Below are positions 23,523 through 33,488 of a DNA stretch of 64,000 bases, piece after piece. Origin of the DNA: Glycine soja (Eukaryota > Streptophyta > Magnoliopsida > Fabales > Fabaceae); contig NC_041003.1 in NCBI RefSeq assembly GCF_004193775.1, positions 25,622,713 through 25,686,712 on the forward strand, written 5' to 3'. The stretch's first letter is position 1, and every line of letters begins with the position of its first letter. A program made the position numbers and the translations under genes. The notes below the pieces were generated by a model. It did no database searches. It was given only the letters and a program-made list of their open reading frames with translations, and was not told the DNA's origin.

Positions 23523-24773
23523 TCACGTATCTCCACTCCCTCCCAAGAAGTCAAGCAAATCGGCCATCTCTTCATCCTCGTGGGCTTCTTCTCCATCGCC
23601 GGGAGCTTCTGGGGGTGCCTCTCCTGCTCGGGCCTCGGGCCAATCTCCGGGCCATGCTACCTCTGCCCTGAACTGGTCTGGAGTAGGGCATGAAAAAGAA
23701 GCGAAGCCCTGGCTCTGCATGCTAAGGCTCATCTGGTACAGACAGTCATGGGTCCGTACATGTGCTCGGTGGTTGGCCGCCTGCTGGCGAACCAAATGCC
23801 GTAAATACTGCTCCATGTCAAATGCCCCAGCCTGGCCAGCCTGATGAGGTGGTGGGGGCGCGCCCGCGGCCTGTGGAGCATCACCCTGACCCTGTCTCTG
23901 GGTACAGTACTTCTCAATAAAAGCCCGGGTGATGGGCGGCCGAATCACCTTGGTAGGTGCAACGGGGACTCCGAACGACTGGCAGAGTCCTGTGATCAGT
24001 GCGGGGAATCCCAGGGCCCTGTTGGACTTATCTGGGTCCAAAGGGTGCCTAGTGGGCGCCATACCTGCAAAAATATAGATGGCATCAGCGATCAACTGAG
24101 CCACATGGATGCTCATCCGTGTCAGGATGGCGTACACCAGCTGGCACTTAGGCATGGGGAGGTCGGAATTATGATCGGTGGGCAGGATGTTGCTGAGGAG
24201 CAACGTCATCCATATCTGGGTCAGGGTGGTCATACTGGTGCGCATGATTCGCACTCGCCTCCCTGCAGCAGTCCGGGCAAAATCCTGCCCCGGTATACAT
24301 AGCAGCTGGGCGATGGCCTCCTCATCGAACCCATCAGACCGGTTCCTCCTCTGGCCATACTCGCATTCCTGGCCCTCTTCCAACACCATCGGATATCCCA
24401 GGAGCTGGCTGATAGCGTCGGCATCGAACGGGATCCACTGACCCCTAACCCAGGATCTCATATCACGCACGCCCTCCTCTGTTGGCCAAGCATTGGCATA
24501 AAATTCAAGGACTATTTCTGGATCAAACTTGGCCATAGGAGTAACCAGTGGTGCCCACCGCCGGCGCCCTATTTCCTCCTGAAAATCAGTATACTCGTCG
24601 TCCCTGAGCTGGACGCGTCGCTCCCGGAGAAACGACCACCCCTTGATGGCTTCGAAGCGCTGCTGGTGTACAGCGCTCCTAAAGCGGTGACTGTCGTACT
24701 CCGGAGCGGAACTAGTTCCTTCGGCCGCCTTGTCCTTCCTGGACCTCTTTGAGGCAAGCTTCCTCGGGGCCAT
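23523..24773 (-). CDS. Putative plant transposon protein in the env position of the Ogre element
   Basis: An intact 416-residue protein starting MAPRKLASKRSRKDK; the ATG is two bases after a 3' splice site, so I prefer it to the longer open frame. Residues ~1-20 are basic, as in a nuclear signal. The family core (Pfam PF20167, name from memory) covers ~55-270: WSFLRERRVQL, PEIVLEFYANAWPTEEG, VRGQWIPFDADAISQLLG, MRTSMTTLTQIWMTLLLSNILP, MSIHVAQLIADAIYIFAG, ALGFPALITGLCQSFGVPV. Then comes a Pro/Ala-rich linker, a His/Arg-rich helix, and an acidic tail (GDGEEAHEDEEMADLLDFLGG) that looks like an acidic activation or interaction tail. No membrane segment, so it is not an envelope protein. Function unknown; a nuclear role is an inference. 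Confidence 0.85.
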   Translation of the reverse strand: MAPRKLASKRSRKDKAAEGTSSAPEYDSHRFRSAVHQQRFEAIKGWSFLRERRVQLRDDEYTDFQEEIGRRRWAPLVTPMAKFDPEIVLEFYANAWPTEEGVRDMRSWVRGQWIPFDADAISQLLGYPMVLEEGQECEYGQRRNRSDGFDEEAIAQLLCIPGQDFARTAAGRRVRIMRTSMTTLTQIWMTLLLSNILPTDHNSDLPMPKCQLVYAILTRMSIHVAQLIADAIYIFAGMAPTRHPLDPDKSNRALGFPALITGLCQSFGVPVAPTKVIRPPITRAFIEKYCTQRQGQGDAPQAAGAPPPPHQAGQAGAFDMEQYLRHLVRQQAANHRAHVRTHDCLYQMSLSMQSQGFASFSCPTPDQFRAEVAWPGDWPEARAGEAPPEAPGDGEEAHEDEEMADLLDFLGGSGDT

Positions 24774-24775
24774 TC

Positions 24776-26172
24776 CTGCGAAGGCAAACATTTGGAAAGT
24801 TAGTTTTACCAGTGGGACATTACTCTTAAAACAAAAATGGCATATAACCTCCTCCCACAAATACAAACATCAATGTAAATTTAGAGCAAGCTTATGCGCA
24901 TATTTCCTTACAATCGTTCTCTTGCCCAAGACATTCTATTAACCGAAAAAAATGCACCCATATACAATCAAGGCAGCTTTGTTACCTAGATTATTTACAC
25001 GTACTTCCAAGGTGTATTCGTTACTTACATCACACACATCTCCTTGGCTAAATTCACATACATGCATACTCCAAGCATTTTGGGGTACCAAAAATTGCAC
25101 ATGTGCACATCTTGGTATTTCTAATACCTATACATACACAAACTTCATGATGAATCTTGACTATCTACACAATAAGGTGCTACATTTCATGCCTTTTTTC
25201 AAGTTTTTGCTACCTAAAGCCGCATGCAAATTCAAGCATATTTTCCTTTGCTGACTAAAATTGTATTCAAATTATATATATTTTTTTTTGGAATATGTTT
25301 TTTTTCACATAACATTCAACATATTTATATATATTTTTTGTGAGACATTTCGACTACCAAAAATTATATATACATACATTCAAGTATTTCGCTATTCATA
25401 CCCAAAGTGCAAATTGCCAAAGGTATCTTGCTACCTATTCTAAACCTACGCATTCATGACGAGCACAATTCCTAAACATCTAGGCGTAGGGAAGATATTA
25501 TAGTGTGGCCCATAGCTGATTGCTGGCCCAAAAGAGGGTAACTTTACCCAATATGCACCTCCTTTTGTGTACTTTTGCATAAAAACTTTGGTTCCTAGGC
25601 CTAGGACATATGCGGGGCAATTACTCTAGCTCTTTCGAAAATGAATGCATGTCCCAAAAATATGTGCAAACCAAATTGCCCCATGGGTTGTTTCCCTACA
25701 AAAATCACGCGCTAATGCCATTGAGGCATTTCACCGAACACTTGGTGGGCGCGCGTTTAGGCGTCAATAGCAAGAGAACGGGGACAATGTGGCATGCCCC
25801 ATTACTTCAAAATGCATTATAGGCCTAGGGCCATCTCATACAAACCCCTAATTCAACCTAATCAAGCAAGAAAACAAATCAAAATTGCCCCATATATTTG
25901 AGCACACTCCCACAATTTAGAGCACAAAAAGGAGATCAAAATACACCAATGAAAAGCTAGAAAGCTTAGGGATGGAATACTTACTTGTTGGTGATGAACA
26001 AAAGCGCAAAACGGAATCAAAAAATGCGAAAAAGGATGACCCTAGGGCTGCAAATTCATCAATCCCGTGGGTATGGCTTTTGAAAGGGGGGAAAAGAAGT
26101 TTTTGAACGTAAAAACGCCCCCCCTTTCGTCATTTTTATAATTTGGTGCAGGGGTGGCTCGCCCAGGCGAGC
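24776..26172 (-). promoter_or_regulatory. Candidate internal promoter, leader exon and intron for the Ogre downstream gene
   Basis: Minus strand order: palindrome GCTCGCCTGGGCGAGC (26157-26172), a TATA-like ATTATAAAAA 15 bases downstream (26133-26142), a non-coding exon of about 120 nt ending at 25985, donor GTAAGT (from 25984), an intron of about 1.2 kb, and acceptor TTCGCAG ending at 24776. The start codon of the downstream gene follows two bases later (24773). The palindrome-TATA pair is the same as in the LTR promoter (19756-19808). The intron holds no gene; small frames in it are spurious. Confidence 0.55.
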
Positions 26173-26665
26173 TAACGATCGGTCGGTCGTGACCCCATCC
26201 CCGCTTGCGTTCATCCTTAAGTACCTGCAAGTAATAAACAACCAGGTATGGCCAATCTTGGCCGCATCATTACCCTACCTTGACTGGTTTCTGCCATTCA
26301 TGTTTTGTCTTCACTCCAGAAGGTAGCCCAAGGTGATCCTGCCCCTGTTTTACCACAACAATATACATGCGTATGCGTATGCGTATGCATGAATGTTTTC
26401 AAACGCAGAAAATTTAGGGAAAGTTGGTTCAGGTTCAATTCTAATTAAGCGCTTGGGGGATCCCATGAACTGAGCGGAAGGGCTCAGGCGATCACAAATT
26501 AACGCAAGGTGTGAAACTAACGTGAGGACTAAAAGCCTCAAATCCATGTTCATTTCTTTGAAAGACCGTAACAAGGGATACAGCGGACCGGAAATCCCTG
26601 GGGGGAGATCTAGAAAACGCACGAAGATAAAGAACATGCAGCGACATCCTTAATTGCCCCAGCTT
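26173..26665. other. Spacer after Ogre integrase
   Basis: No coding evidence. It contains a short (TGCGTA)n repeat near 26367-26390. Confidence 0.5.
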
Positions 26666-27130
26666 CTAAGCATAATATTGTTTGACGACATCAGAGTTCA
26701 CGGGTGAAGGTAGCTCTTCGCCATCCATGTTGGTAAGCACCAGGGCCCCTCCGGAGAAAGCCCTCTTCACAACAAAAGGCCCTTCGTAGTTCGGGGCCCA
26801 TTTCCCTCGGTGGTCCTTGACAGCATGGGACATCTTTTTTAGCACAAGGTCTCCCTCATGGAACTTGCGTAAGCGTACTTTCTTGTCGAACGCGCTCTTC
26901 ATTCTTTGCTGGTATAAGCGCCCATGACTCATGGCCGTTAAGCGCTTACCCTCAATGAGGTTGAGCTGATCGTAGCGTGTTTGAGCCCACTCTGATTCCT
27001 TTAATCCGGATTCTGCCAAGATCCTTAATGATGGGACTTCTACCTCGAACGGTAACACCGCCTCCATCCCATATACCAATGAGAACGGCGTTGCCCCAGT
27101 TGACGTTCGCACTGAAGTCCCGGTAACCGT
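26666..27130 (-). CDS. Ogre integrase, C-terminal part (5' part lost in the gap)
   Basis: After the N run the minus-strand frame reads TSTGATPFSLVYGMEAVLP, the conserved end of the gypsy integrase core. It continues with the C-terminal region (YDQLNLIEGKRLTAMSHGRLYQQRM, KVRLRKFHEGDLVLKK, GKWAPNYEGPFVVKRAF) to a stop at 26666. The catalytic D,D,E residues are not visible because they fall in the gap. The last ~50 residues correspond to the DNA-binding SH3-like fold. Confidence 0.85.
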   Translation of the reverse strand, partial: TVTGTSVRTSTGATPFSLVYGMEAVLPFEVEVPSLRILAESGLKESEWAQTRYDQLNLIEGKRLTAMSHGRLYQQRMKSAFDKKVRLRKFHEGDLVLKKMSHAVKDHRGKWAPNYEGPFVVKRAFSGGALVLTNMDGEELPSPVNSDVVKQYYA

Positions 27131-27432
27131 NNNNNNNNNNNNNNNNNNNNNNNNNNNNNNNNNNNNNNNNNNNNNNNNNNNNNNNNNNNNNNNNNNNNNN
27201 NNNNNNNNNNNNNNNNNNNNNNNNNNNNNNNNNNNNNNNNNNNNNNNNNNNNNNNNNNNNNNNNNNNNNNNNNNNNNNNNNNNNNNNNNNNNNNNNNNNN
27301 NNNNNNNNNNNNNNNNNNNNNNNNNNNNNNNNNNNNNNNNNNNNNNNNNNNNNNNNNNNNNNNNNNNNNNNNNNNNNNNNNNNNNNNNNNNNNNNNNNNN
27401 NNNNNNNNNNNNNNNNNNNNNNNNNNNNNNNN
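27131..27432. other. Assembly gap (302 N)
   Basis: A run of 302 N inside the Ogre pol gene. The missing part should hold the end of RNase H plus the integrase zinc finger and most of the catalytic core. In related elements this is over 1 kb, so the gap length is probably nominal. Confidence 0.95.
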
Positions 27433-29471
27433 AAGGAGATCTCATCGAAAGTCTCAGCCAACTCCTTGATGTAGGCTTTGTAGGGTATCAGCTTGGGATC
27501 TCTAGTTTCCCATTCTCCTCTCAGCTGATGGAATTACCAACGCTGAGTCGCCGTACACCTTGAGTAGTTTGACATCGGAGTCAATTGCGGCCTGGACGGC
27601 TAGGGCACATGCTTCATATTCGGGCCATGTTGTTGGTTGCAGTCGAATCCTAGCCTGGCTGTGAAAGGTACACATTGATTGTCCTGAGAGATCAACACTG
27701 CCCCAACGCCGTGACCTAGAATGTTTGACGCTCCGTCAAACCATACAGTCCATTTGTCCCGATCTTCGTCCAACTTTTCCTCGAACAAGGCCATGATGTC
27801 CTCATCCGGGAATTCCGGATGCATGGGCTGGTAGTCGTTAAGAGGCTGTTGAGCCAAATAATCTGCCAAAGCGCTTCCTTTTATCGCCTTTTGGGTGACG
27901 TAGACTATATCAAACTCAGATAGCAAGACTTGCCACCGGGCGATTCGTCCTGTGAGAGCTGGCTTTTCAAAGATGTACTTAACCGGGTCCATTTTGGATA
28001 TCAACCAGGTAGTATGGCTCAGCATGTACTGCCTTAAGCGATGGGATGCCCATACTAAAGCACAACACGTTCTTTCGAGCAAGGAGTAATTCATCTCACA
28101 GGTCGTGAACTTCTTACTTAGGTAGTAAACAGCGCGCTCTTTCTTCCCAGATTCGTCATGTTGCCCCAGCATACACCCCATTGACTCGTCCAAGATTGTC
28201 ATGTACAAAATGAGAGGCCTTCCAGGTACTGGTGGCATAAGCACGGGAGGATTCAATAGGCACTTTTTGATCCTTCCAAAAGCCTCTTGGCAATCCTCAT
28301 TCCACCGATCAGTTTGGTTTTTACGCAAGAGTTTAAACAACGGCTCACAAATGGCGGTGAGCTGCGATATGAATCTGGCAATATAATTCAAGCGCCCCAG
28401 GAAACCTCGGACTTGCCTCTCTGTACGGGGTTCTGGCATCTCAAGGATAGCCTTCACTTTTTCGGGGTCTACCTCTATCCCTTTCTGGCTTACAACGAAA
28501 CCAAGCAATTTCCCTGATTTGACCCCAAAGGTACACTTAGCGGGGTTCAACCTTAATTGATATTTCTTAAGCCTTTCGAACAATTTCCGCAGGTTGACAA
28601 GGTGTTCTTCCTCAGATTTAGATTTAGCAATTATGTCGTCCACGTAGACCTCGATCTCTTGATGCATCATATCATGGAACAAAGCTACCATGGCCCGTTG
28701 ATAAGTTGCCCCGGCATTCTTGAGTCCAAAGGACATCACCTTGTAACAGAACGTTCCCCACAGGGTGACGAAAGTAGTCTTTCCATATCCTCGGGCGCCA
28801 TCTTTATCTGATTGTAACCAGAGAAACCATCCATGAAGGAAAATAAAGCGAAATTGGCCGTGTTATCTACGAGGATATCGATGTGTGGTAACGGAAAATT
28901 GTCCTTGGGACTGGCCCGATTCAGGTCCCGGTAATCTACACACATTCGTACTTTCCCACCTTTTTTAGGAACTGGTACGATGTTGGCAACCCATTCTGGA
29001 TACCGAGCGACGGCCAGAAATCCAGCGTCAAATTGCTTCTTCACTTCTTCTTTATCTTCAAGGACGTTTCGGGCTTCATCCTCCTCAATTTCTGTTTTAC
29101 TGGGGAACACCCGGGATTTAGAGGCAATCGGTGCTGCACAATGTCAGAACTCAAACCGGGCATATCTTGGTATGACCAAGCAAAGATGTCTTGGTAGTCC
29201 TTTTAGCAGGATTATTAATTCTTCACGGATAGGTGCGGTAATGCCTGTACCTATCTTTACTTCCCTCTTTCCACTGCCAATTCCCAAGTCTACTAGCTCT
29301 GTTTCTTCTTGATGAGGCCCCATTTCTTGGTCCTCATGGGCGACCATTCTTTCTAGTTCCGAAGGAAGTCCCACATCCTCATCTCCTTCATCTTCCGTTT
29401 GATTCATTTCTTGCCTCGAAGTTGATAGACGGGTCCCAGGTATTAGTACCTTCGGGGACTCGTCATCGAAT
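27433..29471 (-). pseudogene. Ogre reverse transcriptase and dual RNase H, frameshifted
   Basis: The N-terminal part (KIGTGITAPIREELIILL) is followed by frameshifts near 29200 and 29060. Then come RT fingers and palm (VRMCVDYRDLNRASPKDNFPLP, 28736-29110), another shift near 28740, and MSFGLKNAGATYQRAM with the active site VYVDDIIAKS (about 28640). The first RNase H has LYMTILDESMGCMLGQ and YSLLERTCCALVWA. A second, archaeal-type RNase H begins at DKWTVWFDGASNILGHGVGAVLI (about 27755), a known mark of Tat elements. It is broken by one extra base near 27608 (expected AEYEAC) and again near 27500 before the N gap. Four or more frameshifts make it non-functional, unless some are sequencing errors. 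Confidence 0.85.
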
Positions 29472-29649
29472 CTGCCGTTTTAGAAAAAGAAGTAAACATG
29501 CAAATGACTGAGAATGGGTAGAGACCAGGAACAGATGAAGAAAGATCCTTGTATTATAAATTCAAAAACAAAAGACACAAAGCCTTAACAAAATGAAAAC
29601 TCTACAGCCCAGGCCCAACTATAGAGCTTTTAAAACCGTAAAGGTTTAC
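29472..29649 (-). other. Ogre intron between protease and reverse transcriptase
   Basis: Minus strand donor AT|GTAAAC (intron from 29649) and acceptor CGGCAG|ATTCGATG (to 29472), 178 bp, T-rich. Joining the flanks keeps one frame from ...PGIYATS into FDDESPKVLIPG. Ogre elements are known to have a spliced intron exactly here. Splicing would permit Pol production and unspliced RNA would favour Gag. Confidence 0.75.
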
Positions 29650-29811
29650 ATTATGCTTGTTGCGTAAATGCCGGGGCGTTCCTCCACTCGCCAATTTCCC
29701 AGCTGGAAATCAGGAGGGCATGGTCGGACCAAATCCGAAGTACTTGGAACATCATCTTCACATATTGCGAACACTTGACCTTCGTCTCCCAGACCCGCAC
29801 TTATAAAGCTT

Positions 29812-31254
29812 CTAACTTATGTGGCAGGGCGGGCTTCCTTCACTTTCTTGTCTCCAACGCGAGCTCTGACCACTGTTCTTCCTTCCCGCGATGCTTCTTT
29901 TCATGTCCGCCTGAGTGGGCTTATAGCCTAAACCATACTTCCCACGATTTCCTTGGGTTTTTATGAGGCTAGTTATGCCGCCATTGTCTTTGCCTAAACC
30001 CATCCCGGGTTCATAACCGTTCCCCAACATAACTCGGGCCATCATTACCGCCGCATCGGACAGACAAGGTTGCCCAAAGAGGGAGTCCACGGAGGAAATG
30101 CTGACCACCTCAAAAGACTGGAAAGCGGTTTCTAACGATTCTTCTGCGGCTTCCACATAAGGCATGGAGGATGGGCAGCTTACCAAGATATCTTCCTCGC
30201 CTGACACGATGACCAAGTGTCCCTCCACTACGAATTTCAGCTTTTGGTGGAGTGTAGAAGGCACAACTCCCACTGAGTGGATCCAAGGGCGCCCCAACAG
30301 GCAGCTGTAGGGGGGGTTAATATCCATTATTTGGAAGGTGACTTGACAGGTGTGAGGGCCTATTTGTACTGGGAGATCGATCTCTCCCCTAACCTCTCGG
30401 CGAGTGCCGTCGAAGGCCCGAACCACCATTGAACTTGGTTTTAAATGGGAAGCATTGAATGGTAACTTGTCCAAAGTGCTCTTAGGCATCACGTTTAAAC
30501 TGGAACCATTATCGATGAGTACCTTGGCCACGATATGGTCCATACACTTGACTGATACGTGTAAAGCCTTATTATGCCCTCTCCCCTCGGCGGGGATTTC
30601 TTCTTCGGCGAAGGCAAGATAGTTGTTGGCAGTGATATTGTTGACCAGCCCTCCGAAACCTTCTACCGAAATATCTTGGGCCACGTGAGCCTCGTTCAGC
30701 ACTTTTACTAGCAGAGCCCGATGAGGCTCGGAGCTCATAAGTAACTCTAACAGCGAGACCCTAGCCGGGGTTTTGTTGAGCTGTTCGATAACCTTGAATT
30801 CGCTCTGCTGAATTATCCGAAGGAACTCGCTGGCTTCCTCTAGCGACACCTCCTTTCTACCATCCCTTTTCTCTGGGGGCCCCTTTGCTGGCATATCTTT
30901 ATTCGAAGCGTGGGGTGCTTCGCCATCTTGTTCCTCCACCACTTTTCCTTTTCCTTTGACGTCGGCGGGTTGGACTGGTAGGTCCGGAGGTGCGAACACA
31001 CGACCACTACGGGTCACACCGCTCAGCCCCGTGATATTTGTTACTTTAGCTGACAGCGAGCTGACGTCAGTGACTTCTTCTTCCTTCTTCCCCGGAGGTG
31101 TATATCTCCACGGGACCGCGTGACTATTTTGGTACGGGAAAGGAACAGGTTTGGCCATCAAGGGGTACCCGGGCTTTTGCGAGGCTGCACTTTTAGTGAA
31201 GTATATCACCAAGGGTTTGGGCTTCGCAACACCGCTCCCCTCCGTAGATTGCAT
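29812..31254 (-). CDS. Ogre protease region with C-terminal G-patch
   Basis: A 480-residue frame starting MQSTEGSGVAK. It is in the same frame as gag: the gag TAG is followed by three sense codons and this Met. The retropepsin lies at residues ~230-330: VAKVLIDNGSSLNVMP with the active-site Asp in IDNGSS (DTG-like), flap region around VRAFDGTRREV, then YSCLLGRPWIHS. Near residue 420 is a G-patch-like motif (MLGNGYEPGMGLGKDNGGI), as in some retroviral proteases, where it aids nucleic-acid binding. The end (RKNSGQSSRWRQES) appears frameshifted, because coding similarity carries on in another frame to 29650. Expected role: cleaving Gag-Pol. Confidence 0.85.
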   Translation of the reverse strand: MQSTEGSGVAKPKPLVIYFTKSAASQKPGYPLMAKPVPFPYQNSHAVPWRYTPPGKKEEEVTDVSSLSAKVTNITGLSGVTRSGRVFAPPDLPVQPADVKGKGKVVEEQDGEAPHASNKDMPAKGPPEKRDGRKEVSLEEASEFLRIIQQSEFKVIEQLNKTPARVSLLELLMSSEPHRALLVKVLNEAHVAQDISVEGFGGLVNNITANNYLAFAEEEIPAEGRGHNKALHVSVKCMDHIVAKVLIDNGSSLNVMPKSTLDKLPFNASHLKPSSMVVRAFDGTRREVRGEIDLPVQIGPHTCQVTFQIMDINPPYSCLLGRPWIHSVGVVPSTLHQKLKFVVEGHLVIVSGEEDILVSCPSSMPYVEAAEESLETAFQSFEVVSISSVDSLFGQPCLSDAAVMMARVMLGNGYEPGMGLGKDNGGITSLIKTQGNRGKYGLGYKPTQADMKRSIAGRKNSGQSSRWRQESEGSPPCHIS

Positions 31255-31263
31255 GCATATATG

Positions 31264-33249
31264 CTACTCTTCTTTTCCTTCAATGCCGACTTCTAGTCGA
31301 CCTTGGTCTATCATCCGCTGTAACAATTCCTCTACTTCCAAACACGTTTCCATGTCATGCATCTCGCCGGAATGTAGCAGACAGGAATCCTCCTTACACC
31401 CACTATGGGGAATTACACCTCCCTTTTGTAGGGCCTCAAAGATAAACCTCCTAGGGGTTGCCACATCTCTTAAAGGTTTGGACCTGTGGGGCCTATCGGA
31501 TTCAACTGCATTAACTGCTCCCCCTCCATGATTGGCGAGCGGGTTGGTCCTCACATTGGGCCGATCCTCTTGGAAAGTCAGCCATCCGGCATCCATTAGA
31601 TGTTGGACCTTGTATTTAAGGGCCAAGCATTTTTCGACGGAATGCCCCGGGACACCCCCATGGTACTTGCAAGTTGCATTAGGGTCATACCACTTCGGGA
31701 AAGGGGGTTCGAGGACCCTTCCGGGAGTTACCACAGCCAAATGATTGGCGATGAGGGATGGTAGAAGATCTTCGTACGTCATCGGGAGCGGGGTGAATTC
31801 CGGCAATGGCCTTGGAGGGAAGTTCCTTGTCGTGTTGGAATTACCGGCCGGTCGAGCCGTGTTCGGAGTTGGAACTTGGGGAGCTTCCCTCTGGGTGGGT
31901 GCCTTAGGCTGCACGGGTGTTGAACTAGAGGCGTTCCCAGCATGAGCCGAGAAGCTTGGGTGATGTTGCGCGTACTGATGGGTACCATGAGGTGTTTGCT
32001 GGGGTTTGACCCATGCGGGTGTTGAAGAGACGGCATGGGCATCTCCTTCCTTCCTTTTTGCCCCTGTTGCCCCGATTCTTTTGGCGTTCACGTTTGTGGA
32101 GGAAACGTAATCAAACTTTCCTCTCTTCAATCCAACCTCGATTCTTTCCCCGGCAAACACCAGATCCGCAAAGCTGGACGGCATGTAACCCACTAGCTTC
32201 TCATAGTAGAACACTGGCAGAGTGTCTACCATCATGGTGATCATCTCTCTCTCAACCATGGGAGGAGCTACTTGTGCCGCCAAATCCCTCCATCGCTGCG
32301 CATATTCTTTAAAGGTTTCACCCTCTTTCTTAAACATATTCTGCAGTTGAGTACGGTCAGGAGCCATATCAGAATTGTACTGATACTGCCTTAGGAAGGC
32401 GGTAATCAGATCCTTCCAAGTACGGATACGGGAAGCTTCCAAATTAGTGTACCACACTACCGCAGCTCCGGCCAAGCTATCCTGAAAGAAGTGTATTAAC
32501 AGCTTTTCATCTTTAGAATGAGCGCCCATCTTACGGCAGTACATCTTGAGATGGTTTTTGGGACAAGTCGTCCCTTTATACTTGTCGAAGTCCGGCACTT
32601 TGAACTTCGGGGGAATAACAACATCGGGTACTAAGCAAAGATCCGTCATGTCTGCAAACGGATAGTCCCCAAATCCTTCCACAGCCCTCAATCTTTCCTC
32701 AAGGAGATCGAGCTTCCTCCTTTCTTCAGTTGCCGGGGGCGGCCCTTCCATAGACAAAACTATTGGCGATGCTGCGATGTTGGGTTGGGGCAACGTGCCT
32801 GGTGCCGGCCCTTCGGGGATCGGGGGATAAAACTCGACATCCCTCCGAGCATAATCTTGAGGGTCTTTATGGACTTCGTCGGGCTGCTGAGGAGGCTCTT
32901 TTTCATGGACGGGAGAAGCAATGTGGCCCGCATCTTCTTGCAAGATGGGTGGTGAATAGTTGGGCGGCAATCCATAAGGGTAAGCCGCTCGGTTGTATCC
33001 CAGGTGAGGGCTGCCATCGTGCCCCAGTGTGTCCCTTCCCCGTCCTACTATGTTTGAGGGAGGATGGTGCGTAGTTGCCAAGAGAGTCGGGTCTGCTTCG
33101 GCAGCCGAACTGACAGCGGCGGCAGTGGCCGCGTTCTTCTCCATGAGCTGTTTCATACCTAACATGGCCTCCATCATGGAGGCCATTTGTTCTTTCAGAG
33201 CCGACATGTCGGCTTTCATCTGTTCCTGCGTCTCCTCTTGATCACCCAT
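31264..33249 (-). CDS. Ogre Gag polyprotein
   Basis: The frame runs to a TAG at 31264. I start at MGDQEETQEQMKADMSALKEQM (33249), although the frame is open 61 codons further up. After a Met-rich coiled coil (residues ~10-45) and a Pro-rich linker comes the retrotransposon gag core at ~200-400: DFDKYKGTTCPKNHLKMYCRKMG, LIHFFQDSLAGAAVVWYTNLE, TWKDLITAFLRQYQYNSDMAPDRTQLQ, ETFKEYAQRWRDLAAQV. The C-terminal part has the Tat-type Cys/His segment CKYHGGVPGHSVEKCLALK and a second one near DSCLLHSGEMHDMETC. It forms the virus-like particle in the cytoplasm. It is in frame with the protease gene and separated from it by a single stop. Confidence 0.9.
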   Translation of the reverse strand: MGDQEETQEQMKADMSALKEQMASMMEAMLGMKQLMEKNAATAAAVSSAAEADPTLLATTHHPPSNIVGRGRDTLGHDGSPHLGYNRAAYPYGLPPNYSPPILQEDAGHIASPVHEKEPPQQPDEVHKDPQDYARRDVEFYPPIPEGPAPGTLPQPNIAASPIVLSMEGPPPATEERRKLDLLEERLRAVEGFGDYPFADMTDLCLVPDVVIPPKFKVPDFDKYKGTTCPKNHLKMYCRKMGAHSKDEKLLIHFFQDSLAGAAVVWYTNLEASRIRTWKDLITAFLRQYQYNSDMAPDRTQLQNMFKKEGETFKEYAQRWRDLAAQVAPPMVEREMITMMVDTLPVFYYEKLVGYMPSSFADLVFAGERIEVGLKRGKFDYVSSTNVNAKRIGATGAKRKEGDAHAVSSTPAWVKPQQTPHGTHQYAQHHPSFSAHAGNASSSTPVQPKAPTQREAPQVPTPNTARPAGNSNTTRNFPPRPLPEFTPLPMTYEDLLPSLIANHLAVVTPGRVLEPPFPKWYDPNATCKYHGGVPGHSVEKCLALKYKVQHLMDAGWLTFQEDRPNVRTNPLANHGGGAVNAVESDRPHRSKPLRDVATPRRFIFEALQKGGVIPHSGCKEDSCLLHSGEMHDMETCLEVEELLQRMIDQGRLEVGIEGKEE

Positions 33250-33488
33250 CGTTCTAGATTTGGATCTGGTGCGATAGGGATCCCTTGCGGCGCGTTTAGT
33301 TATGGTGTTTTTCCCTAAAAAACCAAACGTGAGGAGTGGGTAAAGAAAGAAAATGCATGCTAGAGATGAGATGTAGGAGTGATTTGATTTGCACAAGTTT
33401 TTTATTGGAGTAGAAACATGGGACCAACTCATTTTATTTCAAAAAGGAAGTCATATCTAGTCAAGGTCTAAGAGACCATACAAGTTTC

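Noticed and set aside
23844..24302. 152-codon plus-strand frame opposite the Ogre downstream gene
   Set aside because: Shadow of the GC-rich minus-strand gene; no motif of its own.
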